Notes: generated by a model not told the origin, from the letters alone. A stretch of DNA of 31,626 bases from QYQD01 sp040754095 (GCA_040754095.1 JBFMFO010000028.1:1-31626), one strand, 5' to 3'. Positions 1 to 6,850 are shown, numbered from the stretch's first letter. Translations and numbers: made by a program.

Positions 1-50
1 AGGGAAGAAAAAAAGTTTTGCGCGCGGGGAAAAAAGAAGTAAAAGGAAAA

Positions 51-106
51 TGGCCTACTTTTGGCCGGTCAGCCTGGCCTACTTCTTCATCGGCTAAAAT
101 GGCCTA
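51..106 (-). repeat. Three TAGGCCA repeats spaced 24-25 bp
   Basis: The plus-strand heptamer TGGCCTA occurs at 51-57, 75-81 and 100-106, an almost regular 24-25 bp period. The outer two copies are extended by AAAA before and by TTTT after. The last copy contains the TAG stop codon of the gene at 104-598. The spacing could be that of iteron-like protein-binding sites or of a repeated peptide motif. Nothing else is recognisable in bases 1-50, which are A-rich. Confidence 0.5.
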
Positions 107-598
107 TTTTCTAACCGGCGGTATTATGAAGCTCTTCATCTCTGTCTTGACCATGTGCAGAGTTTTTAACGTTTCCGGGTCAGTCAAGTTTTGCTCAAGA
201 AGCCGGGCTATCTCCTCAAGCAGATAGACGGCCTTGCCGGTATCGCTCAGCCTCTCTATAAGTTCACGGCTTGTGATAAGCCAGATATGGTCATCTAGTA
301 CCCGTGAGTAGATATAAAGGGCTGTAGGCGGTAAGGTCTTTAAAAGGTGGTAAGGCAGCTTCTCAAGCAAGGGAAAGTCCTGTTTAGGGACAGGTCTAAC
401 CTGGCCGTCAACAAGATAGAAAGAGCCGCAAGGAACGTCCGGCTTAGGCTCCTTCAATGCCTTAGCTATATCCTGCTTGTGGGCTTTTATCTTCTCAATG
501 ACTGTGGGGGTAAGCTTGCTCTTAGGGTTGAACTTCAGCTCGCTCCCTTCAAGCCAGACTCTTATGCCGTATTCAGCTAACTCCTGTATTATGGCCAT
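104..598 (-). CDS. TubC-N-like domain protein of the element's replication operon
   Basis: A 164-residue protein. Its first ~50 residues (ELAEYGIRVWLEGSELKF, then LTPTVIEKIKAHKQDI) match the pattern of the TubC N-terminal domain, best known as a docking domain of NRPS/PKS enzymes but also common at the start of element- and phage-encoded replication proteins. The rest, residues ~60-164, is a helical unknown. It begins 9 bases after the helicase-like gene stops, so it is probably the last gene of the 3217-to-104 operon. It ends at an amber codon (104-106), after which the same frame stays open to the window edge (34 codons) and reads VGQ and VGHF motifs. The function is unknown; a role beside the helicase is an inference from context. 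Confidence 0.75.
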   Translation of the reverse strand: MAIIQELAEYGIRVWLEGSELKFNPKSKLTPTVIEKIKAHKQDIAKALKEPKPDVPCGSFYLVDGQVRPVPKQDFPLLEKLPYHLLKTLPPTALYIYSRVLDDHIWLITSRELIERLSDTGKAVYLLEEIARLLEQNLTDPETLKTLHMVKTEMKSFIIPPVRK

Positions 599-606
599 AG
601 GTTGTT

Positions 607-2427
607 TTACACCTCATCTAGTGGAAGACTGAAAACGTCCTCATTTAACTGTTCCTCAACCCAATCCGTCACTGGGCAGCGACCGGTATTCTGGTATGTT
701 AGGCAGCCTTCACTTTCTGGCATGGCGCTATCCCCCTTTCCTTTTTGCCCGTCAGAGATGTTTTTTTTCTTACTGACACCCTGTGTTTTTCCTTCAGTAC
801 CTTCAGTTCTTTCGAAGTGCCCGTCATTAGTGGTTTTCCCGGCTGAAGGTTCGGCTGAAGGTTTTTGAGCATCATTAGAACCTTCAGTAAAACCTTCAGT
901 GCGTAAACCCACGCCAGACGTAGCTTTCTGCGGTTCTGAAGGTTCTGAAGGCTTTTCTAGGTATGTCAGGGAGAGTTTTTTTACTAAGACTTGGTCATAT
1001 TGGATAACCGTATTTCCTCTCTTCCCGCCTCGCAACTTGACAAATCCCAAAGCCGTAAGTCTGCGTCCGATAGTCTCCGGGCGCGAGTGATACTTTTCCG
1101 CAGTACCCTCATTAAATTTATCTGTGACTCGTTTAATAGACAAGCGGCCATATTCAACCTCATCTTCTAAGTCAACAATGACCCGTACCAACTTAGCTTC
1201 AGGCGTCTCTCCCCGGTCGACGCCCCGCCGTTCCTCAATTCCCCTCACCAATTCCATGAAGGCAACCTCCCTTTCAGGCTGTACTAGCTGGATAACCTGG
1301 GCCAAGGGTCTCAAGATGTCTCCTAGCCGTCCCTGGGCGGGTTTCTCGACATCCGGCATAACAGTCTCCATGTGCCTGTACCTGAAAGCAACCAATCTTT
1401 CCCGAAGTGGCAGGGCTAATTCAGGAGTAACATCGTTGCCAAAATTCCGGGTTGCCGGTTGCATATTGAGTTGAATGCACCGGCTATCCAAGGCCGTAGG
1501 GACGGGCTCGTTGGTGGCGACCACTGTAGCCCCGAAAATTTTATAATAGACAATGTCCCGGTGCGCTCCCTTCTCGGGATATAGAACCCTCGGTACTTTT
1601 GCGCCGCGTTCGTACCTGCTGAGAAGAAGGTCTTCCGTTCCGTTTTTTTCGGCCTTTTTCCAAAGCTCAGCGACATCGATAAACAAGCTTGTTTGAAGAT
1701 CATTGCTAACTCGGACAAGATAAGCATCGCGGAGGGACTCGACATGCAGTCCCCTATAGGCCAGGTAGATTAATGCCTTGCCGGTTCTGGACTTGCCCCT
1801 TTCGGGTACGGCAAAAAACCATATGAGCGGCGTATATTCGGCCTTCTCGATCAAATAGGTATGAAGCACCCAGGCGGTTAGCAAGTCATACCAGCCATTA
1901 CCTGGCAGGTCAGATGCTGCATAAATGTAGTTTTGAATCTCCCGGTATAGCTGGCTGTCTGTATCGTCTTTTATGGCCTCCAGGACAGCATCAGACCGTG
2001 GTAAGAGGAAGGGCAGGGCTTCTCTGGCAGGCGGGCAATAAGTTTTATCTTCAACGACTATCTGCCGGGTAATGTCACCATTTATAGTCAAAAAAGCGGG
2101 CTGGCCGTCGTGCTCCACAATGTCAACAATCCCCGGCCCCAATGCGGTGGGGGCTGCCTTCTCATCTTCTTTTGGTGACTGTTGGTTTTTATAAAGAACT
2201 TTAAAATCCTTCCGCAGTGCTTTCGCTTCATCTTTGCTCAGCCTGAAGTGGTTTTCTAGCCGTTTGAATGTGGCTTCTCGTGTTAGCTCAGACTCGTTGA
2301 TAAGGCCTTGTAGGATCGGCCTCAGTCTCTCAAAAAGCTGTTCCCGTGGTGTATCCTTCGGGATCACCGAAAGCGGGTCATCTTCTGCCATTTGCTCAAG
2401 TGCTTCGGCCAAGTTAAAATCTTTCAT
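607..2427 (-). CDS. P-loop helicase-like replication protein
   Basis: A 606-residue protein. Residues 1-90 are helical and charged. A P-loop ATPase core follows with a Walker A-like motif at ~207-214 (VPERGKSRT), an acidic Walker B-like strand at 248-252 (LFIDV) and a sensor-1-like strand ending in ATNEP near 308. This order, next to a CHC2 zinc-finger gene, is what element-encoded helicase/primase modules look like. The Walker A lacks the usual first glycine, so it is atypical. A winged-helix-like segment lies around 430-500. The last ~110 residues are low complexity, rich in SEP and TEG, and come from a repeated DNA octamer (791-951). It overlaps the upstream gene by 14 bases. Probable role: unwinding at the element's origin (inference). 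Confidence 0.75.
   Translation of the reverse strand: MKDFNLAEALEQMAEDDPLSVIPKDTPREQLFERLRPILQGLINESELTREATFKRLENHFRLSKDEAKALRKDFKVLYKNQQSPKEDEKAAPTALGPGIVDIVEHDGQPAFLTINGDITRQIVVEDKTYCPPAREALPFLLPRSDAVLEAIKDDTDSQLYREIQNYIYAASDLPGNGWYDLLTAWVLHTYLIEKAEYTPLIWFFAVPERGKSRTGKALIYLAYRGLHVESLRDAYLVRVSNDLQTSLFIDVAELWKKAEKNGTEDLLLSRYERGAKVPRVLYPEKGAHRDIVYYKIFGATVVATNEPVPTALDSRCIQLNMQPATRNFGNDVTPELALPLRERLVAFRYRHMETVMPDVEKPAQGRLGDILRPLAQVIQLVQPEREVAFMELVRGIEERRGVDRGETPEAKLVRVIVDLEDEVEYGRLSIKRVTDKFNEGTAEKYHSRPETIGRRLTALGFVKLRGGKRGNTVIQYDQVLVKKLSLTYLEKPSEPSEPQKATSGVGLRTEGFTEGSNDAQKPSAEPSAGKTTNDGHFERTEGTEGKTQGVSKKKNISDGQKGKGDSAMPESEGCLTYQNTGRCPVTDWVEEQLNEDVFSLPLDEV
791..951. repeat. Eight CCTTCAG/CTGAAGG motifs in alternating pairs
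   Basis: CCTTCAGT occurs at 791-798, 800-807, 881-888 and 893-900. Its complement CTGAAGG(T) occurs at 843-850, 855-862, 936-943 and 945-951. Pairs therefore alternate forward, reverse, forward, reverse. The array lies inside the helicase-like gene and encodes its SEP/TEG-rich tail. It could be simple-sequence drift, or an iteron-like or hairpin-forming region inside the replication gene. Confidence 0.6.
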
Positions 2428-2737
2428 GGCTCTTTACCGTCTTAAATAGCTGATATTTTTCTTCGTCATTTCCACAGGCCAGGACAGAAAGCCCCCATTC
2501 CCACATCGGTAATTCCCGGTAAAGTCCGGCCAGCGTATCACCCCTCATGCCTTCCAGGTCTGACGGCTCGTGGATATTTTCCGCGATCCACTTATAGGCA
2601 TTTCGGATTCTCCGTCCCAGCGTCGTGCTGTAGCTGCATTCCCATGCCCGGAAGCTCTCGATTAGCGCCCGCTTTTGCTTGCGCTCCCGGTCTCTGGCCT
2701 TGGCTTCTTTGCGCTCTGCTCGCGTGGGTTTGCTCAT
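2414..2737 (-). CDS. Small basic protein of the replication operon, unknown function
   Basis: 107 residues. The N-terminus is strongly basic and probably helical (many K, R and E residues within 1-25), followed by a mixed region with WECSYSTTLGRRIRNAYKWI and a tryptophan-containing PMWEWGLSVL segment. No catalytic motif is recognisable. Its ATG overlaps the stop of the CHC2 gene in an ATGA arrangement, and its end overlaps the helicase-like gene by 14 bases, so it is very likely translated with both. It may be an accessory nucleic-acid-binding subunit, but that rests only on charge and position. Confidence 0.7.
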   Translation of the reverse strand: MSKPTRAERKEAKARDRERKQKRALIESFRAWECSYSTTLGRRIRNAYKWIAENIHEPSDLEGMRGDTLAGLYRELPMWEWGLSVLACGNDEEKYQLFKTVKSHERF

Positions 2738-2991
2738 CGCAATGCCCAGGTAGTTGCCGCATCTTTAAAGGAAAAGCCTTTCAACGCCCGGATAAAGTCG
2801 AGCGCGTCACCATGCGCGCCGCAACCATAGCACCGAAAATGGTTTTCTCGGACTGTAAAGGATGGTGTCTTATCCGCATGAAATGGACAACGGCCTATCC
2901 AGTACCGGCCTGACCGCCGGAGTTTAACGCCTTCAAGCTGGACAATGCCGGACAGGTTCAGGTCTGTTATTTTGCAGGTCAGGTTATTCAC
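2734..2991 (-). CDS. Stand-alone CHC2 zinc-finger (DnaG N-terminal type) protein
   Basis: 85 residues that are almost entirely the CHC2 zinc-binding domain found at the N-terminus of DnaG primases. The ligands are visible: C35, H38, C54 and C57, in the contexts CPFHADKTPSF and FRCYGCGAHGDALDFI. In DnaG this domain helps recognise the template; here the TOPRIM catalytic domain is absent, so the protein cannot be a primase by itself. Element operons often keep CHC2 as a separate gene upstream of a helicase, as here. It overlaps the upstream DNA-binding gene by 8 bases and the downstream gene by 4. Likely role: DNA recognition during replication of the excised element (inference). Confidence 0.85.
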   Translation of the reverse strand: MNNLTCKITDLNLSGIVQLEGVKLRRSGRYWIGRCPFHADKTPSFTVRENHFRCYGCGAHGDALDFIRALKGFSFKDAATTWALR

Positions 2992-3217
2992 CTTTCGCCC
3001 CCGGCAGACTATCCACGGTCAAAACAGGCGATTTCTTTAGCCACTTTTCAACGTCAGCAAAAAAGTATATGATGCCGCGACCTCTCCGGTAGAACCGAGG
3101 ACCCTTCCTCCGCCAGCGCAGATTAGCCAAACTGCCTTCGGGAATCCCATAAATCTGGGCAACTTCCCGCGGAGTACCCGCCTTTTTTAACAGCTTATTT
3201 TCTAACTCTTTCCTCAC
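2984..3217 (-). CDS. AlpA/excisionase-like winged HTH DNA-binding protein
   Basis: About 77 residues. The core reads GTPREVAQIYGIPEGSLANL, then a basic loop (RWRRKGPRFYRRGRG) and IIYFFADVEKWL. This is the pattern of MerR/AlpA-type helix-turn-helix proteins that act as excisionases or regulators in integrated elements. There is no ATG. I chose GTG at 3217 because GGGAGG lies about seven bases upstream. The frame is open up to a TTG at 3268, which would add 17 residues without a better ribosome site. It is the first gene of the 3217-to-104 operon. Likely role: activation or excision control of the element (family knowledge plus position). Confidence 0.75.
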   Translation of the reverse strand: MRKELENKLLKKAGTPREVAQIYGIPEGSLANLRWRRKGPRFYRRGRGIIYFFADVEKWLKKSPVLTVDSLPGAKGE

Positions 3218-3277
3218 TGGTCTTCCTCCCACATTAACTGTTATGGGAGAAAGATAGCCAAATACCAAAATCCTATC

Positions 3278-3299
3278 AAACCCCTATAACTAAGGGTTT
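3278..3299 (-). promoter_or_regulatory. Candidate operator upstream of the AlpA-like gene
   Basis: An inverted repeat with arms AAACCC at 3278-3283 and GGGTTT at 3294-3299 lies about 60 bases upstream of the AlpA-like gene, in the only gap (3218-3347) before the five-gene operon. The sequence between the arms is AT-rich and could hold a -10 element. It is a plausible operator for the adjacent DNA-binding protein, but the arms are short. Confidence 0.35.
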
Positions 3300-3347
3300 A
3301 ATTACGGTGGGTTTTGGGGGTTAAAAGGAAGGCTTGGGTGGTGTGAC

Positions 3348-4166
3348 TTAAAGCGTACTTAGGATGCCGAATTGAAGTCTCCCGTTTTTATCTGCCTTTT
3401 TACGTAGGTTAAGGCTAGCGATAATTTGTTTGCCTAGGGATGTATTGGAATGAAAGGCATCCGGAGTTACTATCTCTAAAAAAGTCCGAACAAAATTGAA
3501 AAATGGGCCTTCATAGTTTCTTGTGTAAGTGTTTTGGGTATAACCCGCTTGCCTGTCTGTTACTTTCTCAAAAAAGTCTGCAAGCATGATGATCGTTTCT
3601 TTTACGGCAGGAGTGGGGTTTCGACCCCCTTTATCCGGTTTTAAAGTGCTCAGCGCATCATCCAGTGCGTCATTTAACCGGTGAATATCTGAGTGTCCCT
3701 CTTGTATACTGGAACAAGTCTCTGGAGCTAATCGAAACAGCACGTCTTTACCATAATCGTCTAGGTTTTTTATCCGTTCTATTAATGAGTTAATCAATTC
3801 TTTAATCTCTTTTAGATTGTCCAGCCCTGTCTTTTTAGGCCGGGGATTCTTCTCTATAAGTCCTTTATCTATAAGACAACTTTGCCTTATGCGATTCAGC
3901 AACGACCAGTCTCTCTCAGAAATATGCGACACAGATAGCACCCTTGCTAACTCTTGGCGCTCATTTTCTGTAAACCAGGATAAAGGACTGATCTGTTCGA
4001 CAGCATCTTTTTTGGTAATTTCTCTCTTATTAGAACTTGTTAAGGGTTTTGGGTTCTGGGGATTGTGTGAACAGGTTTTACAGGAAGACTTGGTAGCTTG
4101 AAAATTATTTCTACAGACTGAAGGGGATATTTCACCACCAATGAACTTACAGAATATGGTTGTCAT
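3348..4166 (-). CDS. Unknown element protein with N-terminal cysteine knuckle
   Basis: 272 residues with no family I recognise. The N-terminus has four cysteines (C6, C18, C29, C32) in an arrangement FCK...VCR...CKTCSH that could bind zinc. The rest is mostly helical and polar: GLDNLKEIKELINSLIERI suggests a coiled coil near residues 115-135, and the C-terminal half contains a FFNFVRTFLEIVTPDAF segment. The ATG at 4166 directly follows the conserved repeat at 4170-4264, as hicB follows a second copy. There is no signal peptide or membrane segment, so it is likely cytoplasmic. The base composition is more AT-rich than in the replication operon, so it may be separately acquired cargo. Confidence 0.65.
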   Translation of the reverse strand: MTTIFCKFIGGEISPSVCRNNFQATKSSCKTCSHNPQNPKPLTSSNKREITKKDAVEQISPLSWFTENERQELARVLSVSHISERDWSLLNRIRQSCLIDKGLIEKNPRPKKTGLDNLKEIKELINSLIERIKNLDDYGKDVLFRLAPETCSSIQEGHSDIHRLNDALDDALSTLKPDKGGRNPTPAVKETIIMLADFFEKVTDRQAGYTQNTYTRNYEGPFFNFVRTFLEIVTPDAFHSNTSLGKQIIASLNLRKKADKNGRLQFGILSTL

Positions 4167-4169
4167 GAC

Positions 4170-4264
4170 GCCTCCCCATCAAGGCCCCCAAAGATTAATA
4201 AAAAGGGCAGGACCGGTGTGGATTACCGGCCTCTTCGGTGCTCAGCCTATCCCCTTATTAATCT
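4170..4264 (-). repeat. Structured ~95-bp repeat, copy 1 (upstream of the 272-aa gene)
   Basis: Read on the minus strand, this segment aligns with 5082-5184 over roughly 75 bases: ACCGAAGAGGCCGG, CCTGCCCTTT, TTATTAA and GGGGGCC...TGGGGAGGC are shared. It has perfect 10-bp inverted ends, AGATTAATAA at 4192-4201 and TTATTAATCT at 4255-4264, and an inner CCGGT/ACCGG hairpin. It lies immediately 5' of a start codon (4166), as does copy 2. It could be a leader RNA element, a small mobile palindromic element, or a recombination junction between cargo modules. Confidence 0.6.
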
Positions 4265-4385
4265 ACCTGTAATATGTCAAAAACTCTTCTACCGTTAAGC
4301 CTGCCTTTTTTATCTGGTCTAAGAGCAGTCCTCTTTTTATGGGCTTTTCTTTATGAACAGGAATTGAAAGGATATCGGGGGCTCC
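4263..4385 (-). pseudogene. hicA: hicA toxin remnant (C-terminal 40 residues)
   Basis: The minus-strand frame from 4385 to the TAG at 4263-4265 reads DILSIPVHKEKPIKRG, then KKAGLTVEEFL. This is the C-terminal half of HicA, the double-stranded-RNA-binding-fold mRNA interferase; the family ends in PVHxxKxxxxG and AGLxxEEFL motifs. An in-frame TAG at 4386-4388 and the absence of a start codon show that the N-terminal half is gone, including the region holding the catalytic histidine. It lies 399 bases downstream of the hicB-like gene, separated by a small membrane-protein gene. Insertion of foreign sequence is the simplest explanation for the break. The toxin should be inactive. Confidence 0.75.
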
Positions 4386-4444
4386 CTATTTAGTCAGTTT
4401 GAATGAAAATCGTTTGTGCTGTGTTATCGGCTGTGGGCCACAAT

Positions 4445-4780
4445 TCATTCAATCTTGTCAGGTTTTGATAATATAAAAATCCCAATTCCAGAAAAAATAA
4501 GTATTATTCCGATAGAAAAAATATATTTGTATGGGAACACTATACACAATGGTTCCCTTCCCGGCTCTTTGGCCATCTCATCTTCAAAGACATAGCGCCC
4601 CGGTGCTGCCTCTGGTGCTGGAGCGGCGGGTTCTTCCCACCATAAAACCAAATCCATTTTTTTTATACTCCACAGAAAACCTAATCGGGGATTGTATCCT
4701 GATGAAAAAGGAAATAAAACAAGAGGCATACAAAGACCGATAAGAATGAGCATTATTCCGATTCTCCTTTTTGTATTCAT
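4445..4780 (-). CDS. Small membrane protein with two transmembrane segments
   Basis: 111 residues, no family recognised. Two hydrophobic segments are clear: near residues 8-27 (IGIMLILIGLCMPLVLFPFS) and 86-105 (IFSIGIILIFSGIGIFIL). Between them is a ~55-residue soluble loop with a proline/alanine-rich part (EEPAAPAPEAAPG). A short lysine-rich tail ends the protein. It starts 4 bases after hicB stops, so the two are probably cotranscribed, yet it sits between hicB and the hicA remnant where a TA pair would normally be contiguous. It may therefore be an inserted cargo gene. Confidence 0.6.
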   Translation of the reverse strand: MNTKRRIGIMLILIGLCMPLVLFPFSSGYNPRLGFLWSIKKMDLVLWWEEPAAPAPEAAPGRYVFEDEMAKEPGREPLCIVFPYKYIFSIGIILIFSGIGIFILSKPDKIE

Positions 4781-4783
4781 TTT

Positions 4784-5074
4784 TTATCTCCCTTGTGTCA
4801 CATTGATGATACCTTCTGCCATAACTTCGAAATGTCCTTTGATAGCATCCTTTATCATCTCCAGGGCCTCTTTGACCGTATCACCCTGAGAGGCACAACC
4901 TGGAAGTGCCGGACACTCTACCCAGTAGCCGCCGTTTTCAAGATCAGGATGTAAGACAACTTCATAAGATGTCCCTCTAACCCTGACCTTGTACGTTCTC
5001 TCTTTGCTTATTTTCTCTACCTCACCAGAAAAGCGGTTACAGTGTATGTACTTTGCGTCGTGGTCTTTTTTCAT
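4784..5074 (-). CDS. hicB: HicB-family antitoxin
   Basis: 96 residues. The core YKVRVRGTSYEVVLHPDLE, YWVECPALPGC and GDTVKEALEMIKDAI is the HicB/partial-RNase-H-like antitoxin fold; family members carry this VECPALPGCxSQGDT signature. Antitoxins of this family neutralise HicA by direct binding and often repress their own operon. A separate DNA-binding domain is not obvious. The ATG at 5074 is preceded by GGAG and by repeat copy 2 (5082-5184). The only hicA sequence nearby is the truncated remnant at 4263-4385, so this is now an orphan or solitary antitoxin. The ~25 residues before the core are longer than usual; a downstream start is possible. Confidence 0.75.
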   Translation of the reverse strand: MKKDHDAKYIHCNRFSGEVEKISKERTYKVRVRGTSYEVVLHPDLENGGYWVECPALPGCASQGDTVKEALEMIKDAIKGHFEVMAEGIINVTQGR

Positions 5075-5081
5075 CTCCTCT

Positions 5082-5184
5082 GCCTCCCCACTGAGGCCCC
5101 CACTGGTTAATAAGAAAGGGCAGGGCTGGTGGGGGTTCCCGGCCTCTTTGGTAGCTAACCTAGCCCAAGAGTTATTATGATTGG
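5082..5184 (-). repeat. Structured ~95-bp repeat, copy 2 (upstream of hicB)
   Basis: This is homologous to 4170-4264. On the minus strand it carries ACCAAAGAGGCCGG, CCTGCCCTTT, TTATTAACC, then GGGGGCC and TGGGGAGGC just before the hicB start. A GGGCT/AGCCC stem can enclose the middle. The 5' end is less well matched (AATAA instead of the full 10-bp inverted repeat of copy 1). It lies between the stop of the lipoprotein gene and hicB. Confidence 0.6.
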
Positions 5185-5210
5185 GTAAGTTTAACCTTCC
5201 TTTAATTCTT

Positions 5211-5996
5211 TCACTGACTGTGGTCTAATTTGATTATGTGGTGATCTCCACCTGTAAAAATATGTATCTCAATTGGCAAATTTCCCGTCAAACTCCAAAC
5301 TCTCCCCACATTGCTGCTGTTAGGCAAAGTCGGCATAGGTCTGAGCGCGCAAAGCTGGAAAGTTCTTATTGCTTCATTTATTTTAGCTGCCCGGATTGCT
5401 AACCCTAAAGCATAACCGCTTGCATAGTTACTCATACCTGAACTAACGCCCGAAGCAAAAGCCCCAAAACCGCTTCCATAGGTACTCCCGTAATAAGAAT
5501 GGGCCGTGTAGGTGTTATAAAATTGGTTTGCCTGAGTGTGAGCCGCATATGCGGATAATGCTGCGGATTGTCCTAACGCGTCTTCTGATGTCATCCCTTC
5601 AGCGTAATACACACATTCATCTGGTCGGAGTAGTCTTAGAGAGTTTTTGCCCGCATCGAAAATAATCAGTTCTTCCGGCGTTATGTATGATGTGGTAGAA
5701 GTATTGGTAATTTTAATGTCTGCAACGAAGATCTGCCTGATAACTTTTTCTTCCTGAATAATTGCATTCCGCCACATTCCTAACTCAACAGTAGAATTCT
5801 CCTTGACACTTTTTGCAGAAGCGAACGTGGATGCGGAAGCGAACTCGGGTATTGGGGCAAATTGTTCCTTTTGTTCCTTCGATACCTGCACACCAGGCTC
5901 GGTTAAGAAGGCATGTTGAACTGTTAATCGGGGCGCACAGGCAGGGAATAAAAAGACAAAAACAATCAGGATAGCTTTGATATTCTCTACTTTCAT
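5211..5996 (-). CDS. Predicted lipoprotein, unknown function
   Basis: 261 residues. It begins with a lipoprotein signal: KAILIVFVFLFPAC, lipidated cysteine at C20. The mature protein contains a beta-rich domain (IIQEEKVIRQIFVADIKITNTSTTSYITPEEL), then a low-complexity part rich in Y, G, S and A (near residues 150-190: YYGSTYGSGFGAFASGVSSG), and a C-terminal beta segment. It probably sits in the outer or inner membrane facing the periplasm. No family recognised. It has its own gap on both sides (66 bases upstream, repeat copy 2 downstream), so it may be an independent cargo unit. Confidence 0.7.
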   Translation of the reverse strand: MKVENIKAILIVFVFLFPACAPRLTVQHAFLTEPGVQVSKEQKEQFAPIPEFASASTFASAKSVKENSTVELGMWRNAIIQEEKVIRQIFVADIKITNTSTTSYITPEELIIFDAGKNSLRLLRPDECVYYAEGMTSEDALGQSAALSAYAAHTQANQFYNTYTAHSYYGSTYGSGFGAFASGVSSGMSNYASGYALGLAIRAAKINEAIRTFQLCALRPMPTLPNSSNVGRVWSLTGNLPIEIHIFTGGDHHIIKLDHSQ

Positions 5997-6062
5997 GGAG
6001 CCTCCTTATTCTAACACTTCAATATGCCGGCCTCCCGTAAGGGGGCTAAAGCGCCATCGTGA

Positions 6063-6626
6063 CTAGCTTGCCGCTACAGCCCGCTTCAGATCGTAAAACA
6101 TGATCCTGGTTCTATCCTCGGCATCTTTGTCATGTAGGAAATCGAATTCATTCCTCTTGTAGAAAGCCAAAACACGCGTATTGTTATAAGCATCAACGGT
6201 CAAAAACCGGCAGCCGGTTCTGTTATCTGTGGTAAAGAGGATTTTTAGCAGATTTATGACATAGGTCCCGATTCCGGACCCTTGAGCATTATGATGAACC
6301 CCGAGACGCGCTACTTTAACAGCAGGATATTCTGAGATATAACGCTTTTTGTGGTGGATAAATCTGCGCTTTTGAGGCCTTGAAAGCTTTACTACGTCAT
6401 TGGCAAGAGCCACAAGTGCCAACGGACCAATTTTCTTGTTATTCTTTAAATACAGTACGTAGGTTTCTGCCAGGAGATCGGCCTTGTACAGACCGGCATA
6501 GGTGAGAAAGAAGTCGTTTAGATCTGAATCCCTGCAATTAAAGGCATGTATCTTAGAGAAGTCTTTGACTTTTTCCAACAAAAAAAGACCGTCACTTACT
6601 TGATTTCGGCGACACAGAATCGGCAT
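6063..6626 (-). CDS. GNAT-family acetyltransferase, probable TA toxin
   Basis: 187 residues. The acetyl-CoA-binding motif of GNAT enzymes is visible as VARLGVHHNAQGSGIG, and the C-terminal part FLTVDAYN...VLAFYKRNEFDFL is the usual GNAT beta-strand/helix end. The N-terminal DLNDFFLTYAGLY and LAETYVL segments match the TacT/AtaT group, toxins that acetylate aminoacyl-tRNA. The small gene at 6592-6771 precedes and overlaps it by 35 bases, which is how these toxins are arranged with their antitoxins. The ATG at 6626 lies inside the partner's coding region. An ordinary metabolic GNAT is possible, but the context favours a toxin. Confidence 0.8.
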   Translation of the reverse strand: MPILCRRNQVSDGLFLLEKVKDFSKIHAFNCRDSDLNDFFLTYAGLYKADLLAETYVLYLKNNKKIGPLALVALANDVVKLSRPQKRRFIHHKKRYISEYPAVKVARLGVHHNAQGSGIGTYVINLLKILFTTDNRTGCRFLTVDAYNNTRVLAFYKRNEFDFLHDKDAEDRTRIMFYDLKRAVAAS

Positions 6627-6771
6627 TCCCGGTGAGTTTCCTTATAAGATCAGGAAGGTTAGGCGTAGGAATGGGACGAGAAGCAACGGTCTCTTTCTTA
6701 TGGACGCGCTCCAGAAATTTTTCCGAATCCTTCCTATTCAGTTTTGGTGTCGGCTTGATAGCAAGAGCCAA
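6592..6771 (-). CDS. Small TTG-started protein paired with the GNAT enzyme, probable antitoxin
   Basis: 59 residues beginning MALAIKPTPKLNRKDSEKFL, then ERVHKKET and a proline-containing tail. TTG at 6771 is chosen because GGAGG lies six bases upstream; there is no ATG in frame. Short proteins with a KPTPxL...SExFL start are, from memory, commonly found before GNAT toxin genes. The end overlaps the GNAT gene by 35 bases, so translation is probably coupled. It lacks the ribbon-helix-helix look of DUF1778 antitoxins. A -10 box with repeated GTCAATT sites lies about 60 bases upstream. Confidence 0.65.
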   Translation of the reverse strand: MALAIKPTPKLNRKDSEKFLERVHKKETVASRPIPTPNLPDLIRKLTGNADSVSPKSSK

Positions 6772-6827
6772 CGCAATCCCTCCTTTCCAGTACTGTCTAT
6801 GAGAATTAAAAAAATCAGTGATACGCT

Positions 6828-6850
6828 ATTATAGTCAATTATCGTCAATT
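6828..6850 (-). promoter_or_regulatory. Promoter and direct-repeat operator of the GNAT TA pair
   Basis: A perfect TATAAT on the minus strand (6828-6833) is followed upstream by two direct copies of AATTGAC (6834-6840 and 6844-6850). Their 10-bp period places both on the same face of the helix. This is a likely autoregulatory site for the TA operon starting at 6771. The -35 element is weak. Confidence 0.5.

Noticed and set aside
1416..1745. Minus-strand 109-codon frame inside the helicase-like gene
   Set aside because: It is an alternative frame of the Walker B region with no independent support.
4170..5184. The paired ~95-bp repeats as attC sites
   Set aside because: They contain no GTTRRRY and RYYYAAC boxes at their ends, unlike the clear attC at 6924-6998.
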